From Lewinellaceae bacterium (lineage in GTDB: Bacteria > Bacteroidota > Bacteroidia > Chitinophagales > Saprospiraceae), in assembly GCA_020636155.1 (NCBI GenBank), contig JACJYM010000004.1, positions 212,665 through 276,664 of the forward strand: DNA of 64,000 bases. The letters are read 5' to 3'. Shown in pieces: positions 9,440 through 17,580 of this stretch. The notes beneath the pieces are model-generated. The model was not told the DNA's origin. It worked only from the letters and a program-made list of their open reading frames with translations, and did not search any database. The position numbers and the translations under genes are program-made. Positions within the stretch are counted from its first letter, which is position 1; every line of letters starts with the position of its first letter.

Positions 9440-9928
9440 TCAAAACAACATTTCAGTCTGTATTCCATAAAGCTGCGGATTTTCCAAGTGTAGCATATTC
9501 CTCTTGGTATCAATCCCCCATGCAAAACCCGTCATCGAGCCGTCATGCCCAATCACTCTATGACAAGGAATTATAATTGGAATACGGTTTTTTGCGTTTG
9601 CAAGTCCCACCGCTCTTATCGCTTTTGGGTTATTCAGTTTTTGGGCAAGATACTTATACGTTACTGTTTTTCCATAGGGAATATCATACACTTCCTTCCA
9701 CACGGATTTAAAGAATGGGCTCGCATCTTCTATATCAAGCGGTAGGTCAAATTTTTTCAGCTTTCCCTTAAAATAGGCCTTGAGCTGACTCTTCGCTTCT
9801 TGTATTATCTCGTTTTCATTTTCCTCGATGGGTTCTTGGTTTCTCAATATGTGAGTTATCCCATTTTCTGAACATTTTATCGTGATCCTGCCGACTAATG
9901 ACGTATCGATGACCCCATTATATATCAT
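9440..9928 (-). CDS. ogt: Methylated-DNA--protein-cysteine S-methyltransferase
   Basis: Suicide repair protein that moves the methyl group from O6-methylguanine in DNA to its own cysteine. The 162-residue protein has the active-site PCHRVIG with Cys122. Ahead of it are PYGKTVTYKYLAQ, of the helix-turn-helix that enters the minor groove, and the conserved AVGLANAKN containing the Asn hinge. A short N-terminal domain precedes them. No AraC-like Ada domain is fused, so it is the constitutive Ogt/MGT type. It starts 8 bases after the MtfA-like gene ends and is probably transcribed with it. Confidence 0.93.
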   Translation of the reverse strand: MIYNGVIDTSLVGRITIKCSENGITHILRNQEPIEENENEIIQEAKSQLKAYFKGKLKKFDLPLDIEDASPFFKSVWKEVYDIPYGKTVTYKYLAQKLNNPKAIRAVGLANAKNRIPIIIPCHRVIGHDGSMTGFAWGIDTKRNMLHLENPQLYGIQTEMLF

Positions 9929-9936
9929 CTGAAATA

Positions 9937-10767
9937 TTATATTTTTTGATTAAAAAACGAATTCCATTCACGGTATAAATTGGGTAAAATCTCTTTGTAT
10001 CTCTCTGTAAATGTAAAGAAAAAATTGATATGAAATATCCTTATATCCTCTACTTTATAACCTATGGTTTTAAAAATTTGATCTTTATTGAACCCGGAAA
10101 TTTCTTCCAGACTTTCCCAAGATTCCCCATCTACAAAAGGATATCTCCTTCTGGAATTTACCTTTATGTATGCCTCAGCATAACAATGCATTACGATATT
10201 ATAGTATCTCGATGTATCAACAAGCCCAGGTAATAAATGTGATAATGACATGATAATGGTACCATCTTCGACTTCAACCTCGGCGGTGTGTAAAAATTGT
10301 TTTTCGGGCGATGGAAAAGGATGTTTATAAATGAAAATTCTATCCATATCACCAATCAAAAAATCATCCACCCCCAAGGTCAGTTTAATAGCCTCTGAGG
10401 CAATGGCGGCTTTAATATCTTCCGGCACTGCTCTTTGTTCCGTTCCTACCGATGTAAACGAACGAGCATAAAGATACCAACCCAGCCTATTTTCATATTT
10501 TGTTTTACTATCAGAAGAAAGATTGTTGTAATAAGGAGAATACTTGTTAAGCCAATTTTTAATTTCATCATCTAAAGGAATCGGTTTTTTCTTGAGATAC
10601 CAATAATCTATTTGTGGATGAAAGGTGTAAAGTGCAACCAATAAGATTAAGGGGATAAGAATAAATATCCATTGCTCGCCAAGATATTCTAACAGATAGT
10701 AAAGATATCCTGCAAATATTATGACAAGCGGTAAAGCAAGTATTTTGGAAAAGGAGTAAATTCTCAA
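9937..10767 (-). CDS. MtfA-like membrane-anchored protein lacking the HExxH zinc site
   Basis: 276 residues. Two adjacent hydrophobic segments (about 7-25 and 32-48) are followed by a soluble domain resembling MtfA/M90 zinc peptidases. It has the LSSDSKTKYENRL region, the DIKAAIASEAIKLTLGVDDFL block and the end pattern FFFTFTERYKEILPNLYREW, which aligns with the YFFSAPELF...FPSLW end of E. coli MtfA. Where MtfA has HExxH, this protein has MHCYAEAY, and the downstream third-ligand Glu position reads as His/Ile, so the zinc site looks lost. It may be a pseudo-enzyme. The only plausible start is TTG at 10765-10767; no in-frame ATG precedes the first membrane segment. Confidence 0.6.
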   Translation of the reverse strand: MRIYSFSKILALPLVIIFAGYLYYLLEYLGEQWIFILIPLILLVALYTFHPQIDYWYLKKKPIPLDDEIKNWLNKYSPYYNNLSSDSKTKYENRLGWYLYARSFTSVGTEQRAVPEDIKAAIASEAIKLTLGVDDFLIGDMDRIFIYKHPFPSPEKQFLHTAEVEVEDGTIIMSLSHLLPGLVDTSRYYNIVMHCYAEAYIKVNSRRRYPFVDGESWESLEEISGFNKDQIFKTIGYKVEDIRIFHINFFFTFTERYKEILPNLYREWNSFFNQKI

Positions 10768-10812
10768 TATCGTGTTTTTATATAATTATCTATTATGGTC
10801 TTCATTATGCAA

Positions 10813-10870
10813 TATTACATGTAATAAACTCAATTTTTCTATTATTTAATACTTCCTGCGAAAATTTTCG
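10813..10870. promoter_or_regulatory. Two short palindromes in a divergent promoter region
   Basis: TATTACATGTAATA (10813-10826) and CGAAAATTTTCG (10859-10870) are perfect palindromes between the MtfA-like gene (minus) and the permease gene (plus). They could be operator half-sites for a dimeric regulator. A+T-rich palindromes also arise by chance, so this is tentative. Confidence 0.3.
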
Positions 10871-10962
10871 AATATAGCTTCATAGTACATCAATCCACGG
10901 GTTTTCATCGAAGAAAAGTAATAGCCTCTCTAAAAAAATCGAGTTTTGTAACCTGAATATTG

Positions 10963-10970
10963 TACTTTTG
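10963..10970 (+). promoter_or_regulatory. Minus-7 box for the permease gene
   Basis: TACTTTTG matches TAnnTTTG exactly and lies 21 bases before the TTG start at 10992. The predicted leader is therefore only about 15 bases, which supports that unusual start. No TTG element at the right distance is seen upstream. Confidence 0.4.
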
Positions 10971-10991
10971 AAATCTATTATCACTTAACGA

Positions 10992-12230
10992 TTGGAAATA
11001 CTTGAAAGCATAAAAATTGCCATAGAGTCAATACGAAGTAATGTATTGAGGTCGCTTCTTACCATTGCCATAATTTCAATAGGCATTGCAGCATTGGTAG
11101 GAATGCTCGCTGCTATTGACGGTATTTTGTATTCATTAAGTGACAATTTTAATAAAATGGGGGCAAATAGTTTTTCTATCACGGCCAATGACGGCTTACA
11201 AAATCATCGTAGAGGTGTCGCTCAGAAAAGAGAAGAAAATATAAATTTTGATCAGGCTTCAAGTTTTAAAGAAAAATATAATCCCTCCGGTGCAAAGGTT
11301 AGTATCAGCACCTGGTGTAGTAGCAAGGCCACGATAACTTATGGTGACAAAAAAACAAACCCTACAACTTATGTTGATGGAGTAGATGAAAACTATCTTC
11401 TTACATCCTCCTTCGAAATTGACCAAGGTCGCAGTTTTAGCCATGCAGAAGTATACAGCAGTTCACCTAAAATTATATTGGGTTACAATATCGTAGATAA
11501 GTTATTCGATGGAAAGGCAGAAAGAGCTGTAGGGAAATATGTCTCTTTAGATGGAAGAAAATACTTAGTGGTTGGTACCCTGATGAAAAAAGGATCTGGC
11601 AGTGGAGATTCAAATGACAAAAGAGTTCTCATCCCGCTGATCAACGCCAAAGTCATCTATGGATACAGCGATAAGGTCTATCGAATAAATGTCGTGACAA
11701 ATGATGTCAAAATGATTAGTCAAGATATTGACCAGGCTATTGGAACCATGCGAGTGGTAAGAAAATTAAAGGCCTTTCAGGAAAACAACTTTGAAATCAA
11801 AAAAAGTGATGGAATCCTCGAAAAAATGAAGGACATGACCAGTACCTTGAGGCTTAGCACTATTGTTATTGCGATGCTCACTTTGTTGGGTGCCTCTATT
11901 GGTTTGATGAACATCATGTTGGTAACCGTGACCGAAAGAACCCGTGAAATTGGTATTCGTAAAGCGCTAGGTGCCACATCTAACAATATTTTGATTCAAT
12001 TTTTGACAGAAGCTGTGGTGATATGTCTTATAGGCGGAGTCATTGGAATCATCCTAGGCATTGCATTAGGTTTAGTCGTAACCTTGAGTATGAATGGCCA
12101 TTTTGTGATTCCTTGGTTATGGATATTATTGGGAATTACCGTTTGTATCTTGGTGGGAATCATATCCGGTCTATATCCGTCACTAAAAGCGGCGAAACTT
12201 GACCCTATTGCTTCATTGAGGTATGAATAA
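10992..12230 (+). CDS. ABC transporter permease, MacB/FtsX family
   Basis: 412 residues. The layout is the MacB type: one N-terminal helix (about 20-42), a large periplasmic MacB_PCD domain (about 45-270), and three C-terminal helices (about 285-310, 335-360, 375-400). VTERTREIGIRKALGAT, between helices 2 and 3, is the coupling loop that touches the ATPase. Such proteins move lipoproteins, peptides or drugs by a mechanotransmission mechanism. No ATP-binding subunit gene is adjacent, so the partner must be elsewhere. The start is TTG at 10992: a stop codon (TAA 10986-10988) lies just upstream in frame, and the family N-terminus (ILESIKIAIESIRSN) begins immediately after. Confidence 0.88.
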   Translation: MEILESIKIAIESIRSNVLRSLLTIAIISIGIAALVGMLAAIDGILYSLSDNFNKMGANSFSITANDGLQNHRRGVAQKREENINFDQASSFKEKYNPSGAKVSISTWCSSKATITYGDKKTNPTTYVDGVDENYLLTSSFEIDQGRSFSHAEVYSSSPKIILGYNIVDKLFDGKAERAVGKYVSLDGRKYLVVGTLMKKGSGSGDSNDKRVLIPLINAKVIYGYSDKVYRINVVTNDVKMISQDIDQAIGTMRVVRKLKAFQENNFEIKKSDGILEKMKDMTSTLRLSTIVIAMLTLLGASIGLMNIMLVTVTERTREIGIRKALGATSNNILIQFLTEAVVICLIGGVIGIILGIALGLVVTLSMNGHFVIPWLWILLGITVCILVGIISGLYPSLKAAKLDPIASLRYE

Positions 12231-12237
12231 AAAAATA

Positions 12238-12266
12238 AGAGGCACTTAATTAGTTTAAGTGCCTCT
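12238..12266. terminator. Bidirectional hairpin terminator, permease / mscL
   Basis: AGAGGCACTTAA (12238-12249) pairs perfectly with TTAAGTGCCTCT (12255-12266) around a 5-base loop. The plus-strand side is preceded by an A-rich run, which gives a T-run on the minus strand, so it terminates mscL best and may also stop the permease transcript. Confidence 0.8.
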
Positions 12267-12280
12267 ACATTGTTCAAAAT

Positions 12281-12682
12281 TTATTTTTTCAATAAATCTC
12301 TGATTTCTGATAATAAATCAATTTCAGATGGACCAGCAGGAGCAGCTTCCTCTTGTTTTTTCTTCGTTTTATTGTATGCTTTTACAATCATAAATAAAAC
12401 AAATCCAGTAGTAATTAAACTTATGATTGTATTCAACCATTTTCCATAAAAGATTGCATTTTCCGGCTTAGTAACAGCACCATCAGCTCCCATTACTGCG
12501 TCGTCAAGTACAATTTTTAAATCGGCGAAATTTAATCCTCCAGTAAAATGACCTACAAAAGGCATCATGATGTCAGTGACGAAACCATTCACGACTGCAC
12601 CAATTGCTCCCGCTAGGATAACAGCCACAGCCAAGTCTATGACATTGCCTGTTAAGATGAAATTTTTAAATTCTTTAAGCAT
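12281..12682 (-). CDS. mscL: Large-conductance mechanosensitive channel
   Basis: Homopentameric inner-membrane channel that opens under high membrane tension and releases solutes after osmotic downshock. The 133 residues are normal for MscL. An N-terminal amphipathic helix (LKEFKNFILTGN) is followed by TM1 with the gate sequence NVIDLAVAVILAGAIGAVVN (about 12-36). A periplasmic loop, TM2 (about 82-102), a charged linker and a C-terminal helical bundle (EIDLLSEIRDLLKK) complete it. It stands alone between the permease and htpG, with terminators on both sides. Confidence 0.96.
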   Translation of the reverse strand: MLKEFKNFILTGNVIDLAVAVILAGAIGAVVNGFVTDIMMPFVGHFTGGLNFADLKIVLDDAVMGADGAVTKPENAIFYGKWLNTIISLITTGFVLFMIVKAYNKTKKKQEEAAPAGPSEIDLLSEIRDLLKK

Positions 12683-12778
12683 AGTTTTGATTTTTAGTTG
12701 AAGTTGTAAAAATATAAAAAATTTTAATGTATAAAATAAGACTTAAAAAAGAATTATGGTCACTCCAACATATATCAA

Positions 12779-12815
12779 AAAAAAGCCACAGTCTCCTCGA
12801 AACCGTGGCTTTTTT
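12779..12815 (-). terminator. Terminator after htpG
   Basis: AAAAAAGCCAC (12779-12789) pairs with GTGGCTTTTTT (12805-12815) around a 15-base loop. Both flanks carry A or T runs. It lies between the htpG stop and the mscL promoter region and would stop htpG transcription. Confidence 0.7.
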
Positions 12816-12846
12816 TATTAGGTCAATAACTAAATAAATTTTTCTT

Positions 12847-14706
12847 CTAACTCAAAAATTCAATACTTCTAGTGATAAAACTCGACAGTTTTTCTCCTTT
12901 GAGCATGTTTTGGTTGAGCATGGCAAGATTGTGAAGATACTCTGCGAACTCCTTCTTTTTATCATCACTTCTCATCTTTAGCATCTTATCTGCAATGAGT
13001 GGGTGGTTGGTGTTGACTATGACATTATGAAAATCACCCATCATACTCATATCCATCCCTTGCATACTTTGCATTTCTTGCATTCTTCTCAGGAACTCCG
13101 GTCTTGTAATCATCACAGGAAAATCCTCAGGAGACAAAGCTTTGGTTTCGATACTGCCACCTTTTAAATCACCTATGCTCTCTGTGAAAATTTTCTTTAT
13201 TTTCTCTTGGTCTTTCTCCGATAAGACAGATTCCGTTTTTTCTTCTTTTTGTACAAGGTTATCAGCCGTTTCACTATCTACCCTCACGAAAGTAATCTTC
13301 TGATCTTTGGACTCAAGGTGTTGCATGAAGTGATTATCAATGATATTGTCAAAGAGCAAGATGTCATATCCTTTAGCTTTGGCAGAGTTGATATAACTGT
13401 GGTGTTCGTCTTTGTTTATGGTGTATATAAAGACCACACGATCATGCTTGTCTGTCTGTGCATCCTTTACTTTCTCTTTATACTCCTCTATGGTAAAAAA
13501 ATCGCCATTGATGGACTGGAGTAAAGCGATTTTTTCTGCTTTATCATAAAATTTGTCCTCGGTAATCATCCCGTACTTTACAAATGTGCCTATTTCACCC
13601 CATTTTTCTTCGTAAGCTTTTCTATCCTCTTTAAAAAGATCTGCCAATTTTTCCGCTACTTTTTTAGTGATGTAACCTGTGATTTTTTTCACATTGGCAT
13701 CAGCCTGTAAGTAACTTCTAGATACATTCAATGGGATGTCAGGACTGTCGATCACCCCGTGCAAAAGCGTCAAAAACTCAGGAACGATTTCCTTGACATT
13801 ATCTGTTACATATACCTGATTGCTATACAGTTGAATCTTGTTTTTCTGCATCTCAATGTTATTCGAGAGTTTTGGAAAATACAAAATTCCAGTAAGATTA
13901 AATGGATAATCTATGTTCAAATGTATCCAAAAGAGTGGTGGTTGACTAAAAGGATAGAGCTCGTTATAGAAGTTTTTGTAATCCTCGTCCGAAAGTTCCG
14001 TCGGTTTTTTCTTCCATATAGGGTTAGGGTTGTTAATAATATTATCAACCTCAATTTCCTTGGGTTTGTCTTCTCCCTCTACATTCTCATATTCGGTTTT
14101 CATCCCGAACTTAATTTCGACCGGAAGGAATTTACAATATTTGTCAAGCAAGCTTTGGATACGGTTTTTATCAAGATATTCCTTGGCATCATCAGAAATA
14201 TGTAAGACGATGTCAGTACCTCTCTCCTTTTTATCCGTGTCCTGAATCGTGTACTCAGGGTTTCCTTCACAAGTCCATACCACCGCCTTGGCATCTTCTT
14301 GGTACGATTTAGTAAAGACTTCCACCTTATCAGCAACCATAAATGCCGAGTAAAATCCCAAACCAAAATGTCCTATGATGCTCTCATCCTTGTATTTCTC
14401 TAGAAATTCTTCTGCTGAAGAGAATGCTACTTGGTTCAAGTATTTTTCTACTTCCTCTTCGGTCATCCCGATTCCCTTATCTGATATTGTAAGTGTCTTC
14501 GCATCAGCGTCAAGCTTCACTTCTATTCTGGTATCCCCTAGTTCTCCTTTGACACCACCTGCTCTGGCGATGGTTTTTACTTTCGTGGTTGCATCGACTG
14601 CGTTAGACACCAACTCTCTGAGGAATATCTCTTGGTCTGAATATAAAAATTTTTTAATGATGGGAAAGATGTTTTCCGTCTGTACGGATATGTTTCCTTT
14701 ATGCAT
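12847..14706 (-). CDS. htpG: Molecular chaperone HtpG (bacterial Hsp90)
   Basis: ATP-dependent cytosolic chaperone that remodels client proteins, often handing over from DnaK/DnaJ/GrpE. The 619 residues hold the GHKL ATPase domain with RELVSNAVDA (Glu and Asn of the ATP/Mg site, about 30-39), DKGIGM, and GHFGLGFYSAFMVADKVEV. The middle domain has the catalytic-arginine region NVSRSYLQ, and a C-terminal dimerisation domain follows. The ATG at 14704-14706 lies about 31 bases from a sigma-54-like element and a palindrome shared with grpE, suggesting joint heat-shock control. A hairpin terminator follows the stop. Confidence 0.96.
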   Translation of the reverse strand: MHKGNISVQTENIFPIIKKFLYSDQEIFLRELVSNAVDATTKVKTIARAGGVKGELGDTRIEVKLDADAKTLTISDKGIGMTEEEVEKYLNQVAFSSAEEFLEKYKDESIIGHFGLGFYSAFMVADKVEVFTKSYQEDAKAVVWTCEGNPEYTIQDTDKKERGTDIVLHISDDAKEYLDKNRIQSLLDKYCKFLPVEIKFGMKTEYENVEGEDKPKEIEVDNIINNPNPIWKKKPTELSDEDYKNFYNELYPFSQPPLFWIHLNIDYPFNLTGILYFPKLSNNIEMQKNKIQLYSNQVYVTDNVKEIVPEFLTLLHGVIDSPDIPLNVSRSYLQADANVKKITGYITKKVAEKLADLFKEDRKAYEEKWGEIGTFVKYGMITEDKFYDKAEKIALLQSINGDFFTIEEYKEKVKDAQTDKHDRVVFIYTINKDEHHSYINSAKAKGYDILLFDNIIDNHFMQHLESKDQKITFVRVDSETADNLVQKEEKTESVLSEKDQEKIKKIFTESIGDLKGGSIETKALSPEDFPVMITRPEFLRRMQEMQSMQGMDMSMMGDFHNVIVNTNHPLIADKMLKMRSDDKKKEFAEYLHNLAMLNQNMLKGEKLSSFITRSIEFLS

Positions 14707-14737
14707 AATTTTTAAATTTTTTTTCTTTCAAAAGTTA

Positions 14738-14779
14738 TTCAAAGGTCATGCCACGGCACAGAAACCTGACAAAATGTCA
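14738..14779 (-). promoter_or_regulatory. Putative heat-shock control element upstream of htpG
   Basis: Read on the minus strand: the palindrome TGACATTTTGTCA (14779-14767), 13 bases, then TGGCATGACCTTTGAA (14753-14738). The second part fits the sigma-54 -24/-12 layout TGGCAnG-N4-TTGnA, except that the C of GC at -12 is A. It would start transcription near 14727, giving a leader of about 21 bases. The same two-part arrangement occurs upstream of grpE (38901-38941). Confidence 0.5.
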
Positions 14780-14849
14780 ATGTGAGAATATTGAAAAATA
14801 CTATTTGCAGTAATTTGATAAAAGTATTGCGGCATATTTCGTTTTTACG

Positions 14850-15224
14850 ATGTACTCTATAGGTACCTTTTTGATTAATGGACAATCCAGTGGAATAATA
14901 GAATTTTCTGATGGCACCCCAATTCAACTGGGTGTGTGAGTGGGCTACTTTGTTGCAGACAAATTGGCCATAGAAGGGGTGTTGGTATATTTGTCGAATA
15001 GTTTTGGTTCAGATACCAATTTCGGATTAGGTTTTAGATATAACATTTTTAACAAATTATCCTTAGGGGCTTTATACGACTTTGATGCGTCGATTTTCAC
15101 TGCAAAAGCTGGTTATGATTTCTTCATTGCCAACAATGTTAGCTTTAGTCCTACTTTTAATTTACCATTTGATGACTTTCAAGATCCAAATCTAAATCTT
15201 GGATTTAGCATTTTCTTAAAATAG
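14850..15224 (+). pseudogene. Outer-membrane beta-barrel protein gene interrupted by TGA
   Basis: Reading in one frame from ATG 14850, the translation runs GTFLINGQSSGIIEFSDG, then TPIQLGV, a TGA stop at 14937-14939, then VGYFVADKLAIEG and on to a normal stop at 15224. The whole, read through the stop, is the standard plan of a small Bacteroidota outer-membrane barrel: SVGYFVADNLAIG-like motif, paired strands, and a terminal strand ending in FLK. The signal peptide is missing or decayed (the frame closes at 14811). A single substitution explains the TGA. A GTG right after the stop could give a 94-residue fragment, but this would have no export signal. Best read as a decaying gene, or a base-call error in an intact one. 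Confidence 0.6.
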
Positions 15225-15552
15225 GGAGATAATAATTCATGATTAATCTTAACCGGATAAAAAGTGGCAAAGGATTTAACAGCTTTGTCATTTTTTATTT
15301 GACGATTTACAAAAATATGTTCCCAAAATAAGTTTTTTGTAATCTTTAGCCATTGGTATTCACATAACATTATGTAAGTGTTTCAACCAATTGCAAGAAA
15401 TAAAGGTTACAAAACGTTTAATATTCCAAAATTAAACCGGAGAATATTTATTCTAAATTACCCAGCCACTATTAATTTTTTCACAAACAAAGGAAACTTT
15501 TTTTGTGTTATTGGTTTCCTAATAGAAAATATTAAATACTTTTGCGCCTCAA
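15225..15552. other. Gene-free stretch upstream of tetR
   Basis: 328 A+T-rich bases between the broken barrel gene and tetR. No ORF with coding character and no RNA fold were seen. The last 60 bases hold the operator-like repeat and promoter listed separately. Confidence 0.4.
15491..15544 (+). promoter_or_regulatory. Promoter with a TetR-type operator candidate
   Basis: TACTTTTG (15537-15544) is a perfect -7 box, and TTG at 15511-15513 lies 23 bases upstream. The perfect inverted repeat AGGAAAC (15491-15497) / GTTTCCT (15514-15520), with a 16-base spacer, overlaps the -33 element. A dimeric TetR protein bound there would block the polymerase, which fits autorepression of the tetR-tolC-RND operon. 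Inference from position and symmetry. Confidence 0.45.
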
Positions 15553-16155
15553 ATGACCGTAACAGACAAAATATTAGACTATTGTACAGGTGCTTTTTTT
15601 CGCCTAGGGATAAAGTCCGTAAGCATGGATGACATCTCTCGAGAGATCGGTATATCAAAGAAAACCTTATATGCCTATTATCCAGCTAAGCAAAAATTGG
15701 TATATAAGGCCGTCAATCTTTACGTCAAACAAGAAGAAAAGGACATAGCCTCTCTCGTAGAATCTTCGGCAGATGCCATCGATGAAGTGATAAATATTGC
15801 ACGACATAACATTAAGTTCTTTCAGTCCATAAGTCCCTCAGCCATATATGATTTACAAAAATACTATCCCGAAATTTGGAAGTCCATCGAGACCAAACAC
15901 TTTTCTTTCATTTACAACATTGTGAAAGAAAATATTGACCGCGGGATACACGAAAAGATATATCGAGAAGATCTCAATCCCGATATCATTGCACGTCTCT
16001 ATGTACAAAAAGCGCTAAGTATCGCGGATGATAAAATTTTTCCTATACACTCATTTGATAAAACCCTACTCGTAAGAGAATTTATAAAATACCACTTACA
16101 TGGGATTAGTAACGAAAACGGATTAAAAAAATTAGAAACGATTGTAATATCATGA
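15553..16155 (+). CDS. TetR/AcrR-family transcriptional regulator
   Basis: 200 residues. The N-terminal helix-turn-helix is typical: KILDYCTGAFFRLGIKSVSMDDISREIGISKKTLYAYYPAKQKLV (about 6-50), with the recognition helix near ISKKTLYAYY. The C-terminal ligand-binding and dimerisation domain is all helical and diverged, so the inducer is unknown. It is first in an operon with tolC, an adaptor and an RND pump, and its stop overlaps the tolC start by four bases (ATGA). The natural reading is a local repressor of the pump, relieved by a pump substrate. An inverted repeat over the promoter is a likely operator. Confidence 0.9.
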   Translation: MTVTDKILDYCTGAFFRLGIKSVSMDDISREIGISKKTLYAYYPAKQKLVYKAVNLYVKQEEKDIASLVESSADAIDEVINIARHNIKFFQSISPSAIYDLQKYYPEIWKSIETKHFSFIYNIVKENIDRGIHEKIYREDLNPDIIARLYVQKALSIADDKIFPIHSFDKTLLVREFIKYHLHGISNENGLKKLETIVIS

Positions 16156-17528
16156 CCAAAATAAAACTTATAATTTTACTTTCTATCCTGTATTCTGGGA
16201 TGTTCGGTCAGAGAAATTTTAGCCTCGCAGAGGCCATAGATTATGCACTCTCAGAAAACAGTAAAATGAAGCAAGCATCACTTAATGCCGAGGATGCCTC
16301 ACTATCGGTAAGAGAATTTAAATCCATTGGAATACCACAAATCAATGGAAAAATCAATTACCAATATTATATTGCGGTTCCTCAGCAACCCATCGTCGAT
16401 TTTATCACGCCAAGTATATATCAGGTGTTGTTTGATGAAAATGTCATTCCTGAAAAAGATCTCGGCCCACCACGAACTTCTTCTATTTCGTTTTTCCAAC
16501 CAAACAACCTTTCCGGAAGCCTAGAAGTGAATAGCCTTCTTTTTGATGGTAGTTATCTGTATGGATTGAAAGCTGCAAAACTTTACAAAGAACTTTCGGT
16601 AAAACAAATAAAAATAACAGAACAAGAAATCCGTGCCAATGTCACAAAGGCTTATCTCGGAACTTTGATCGCCATTGAAACAAGAAAATTCTTTCAAGAT
16701 AATCTAGGTATCATCCAAAAATCATTAAATGATGCCGAGAAAATGTATGAAAATGGCTTTGTCGAATCCTTGGATGTTGACAGACTTACGCTTTCGAGAG
16801 ATAAAATAAACCTAGAGCTCCAAAAAATAGACCATGTCATAGAAATCAACAAAAATTTACTCAAATTTCAGATGGAATTCCCTCTTCAAGATTCCATCAT
16901 ATTAACTGATAAATTTGATGAAATCAATCAAGAATTATTGCCAAACGGCCTGGTGGACAAACCTTCAATAAACTACAATGATAGAGCGGAATATGATGTA
17001 TTGAACACCAATATTCAACTCAACGAGCTCAATGTAAAGCGTATAAAAGCCGGCAGATATCCTTCCGCAAGGGCTTTTGCAAATCTCCAATCTTCATTAC
17101 AACGAGAAAATCTGTTTGACAGCAACGAAACTGGTTGGTTGACCAGTGCTTTCGTGGGTCTGGGAATCAATCTTCCTATCTATGACGGTGGCACTATTTC
17201 GGCACAATCTGAACGGGCAAAAGTGAATTTAGAAAATCTTAAAATCGAGAGAGAAGACTTTGAAAATAGCATACAACTGGTCGCCGAAAATGCCTGGCTT
17301 CAGTATCAAAGCGCAAAAATGGAAGTAGAAACCAATAAGAAATCTCTCGAAATTTCTCAACGAATATTCAACAAAAGCAATATAAAATTCCAAGAAGGCA
17401 TAGGATCAAGCATTGAACTCCAGCAGGCAGAATCGGATCTCTATATTTATCAGAACAATTATATCAACGCAATTTACGGCCAAGTAAAAGCAGCAGTCGA
17501 CCTGCTCGAAGCTCTGGGAAAACTATAA
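16152..17528 (+). CDS. TolC-family outer-membrane efflux protein
   Basis: 458 residues with a signal peptide (about 1-18, SGMFGQ). Two tandem outer-membrane efflux (OEP) repeats follow, each with long heptad-like helices, for example the segments 170-230 and 380-450. Conserved features include NLPIYDGGTISAQSERAKVNLE in the second repeat and AYLGTLIAIET in the first. The trimer forms an outer-membrane channel and periplasmic tunnel that docks onto the RND pump. It overlaps tetR by four bases and is followed after 52 bases by the adaptor gene, so the three export components are made together. Confidence 0.93.
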   Translation: MTKIKLIILLSILYSGMFGQRNFSLAEAIDYALSENSKMKQASLNAEDASLSVREFKSIGIPQINGKINYQYYIAVPQQPIVDFITPSIYQVLFDENVIPEKDLGPPRTSSISFFQPNNLSGSLEVNSLLFDGSYLYGLKAAKLYKELSVKQIKITEQEIRANVTKAYLGTLIAIETRKFFQDNLGIIQKSLNDAEKMYENGFVESLDVDRLTLSRDKINLELQKIDHVIEINKNLLKFQMEFPLQDSIILTDKFDEINQELLPNGLVDKPSINYNDRAEYDVLNTNIQLNELNVKRIKAGRYPSARAFANLQSSLQRENLFDSNETGWLTSAFVGLGINLPIYDGGTISAQSERAKVNLENLKIEREDFENSIQLVAENAWLQYQSAKMEVETNKKSLEISQRIFNKSNIKFQEGIGSSIELQQAESDLYIYQNNYINAIYGQVKAAVDLLEALGKL

Positions 17529-17580
17529 ATTATCACAATCATTAAATAAAGCATAGATTATAAAAATATACTTATCAAAA

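Noticed and set aside
14375..14785. 136-codon frame on the plus strand opposite htpG
   Set aside because: Lies in the antisense of a strongly conserved gene; typical shadow frame with no motif.
15378..15632. 84-codon plus-strand frame before and over tetR
   Set aside because: Overlaps the tetR promoter and start in another frame; no coding character.
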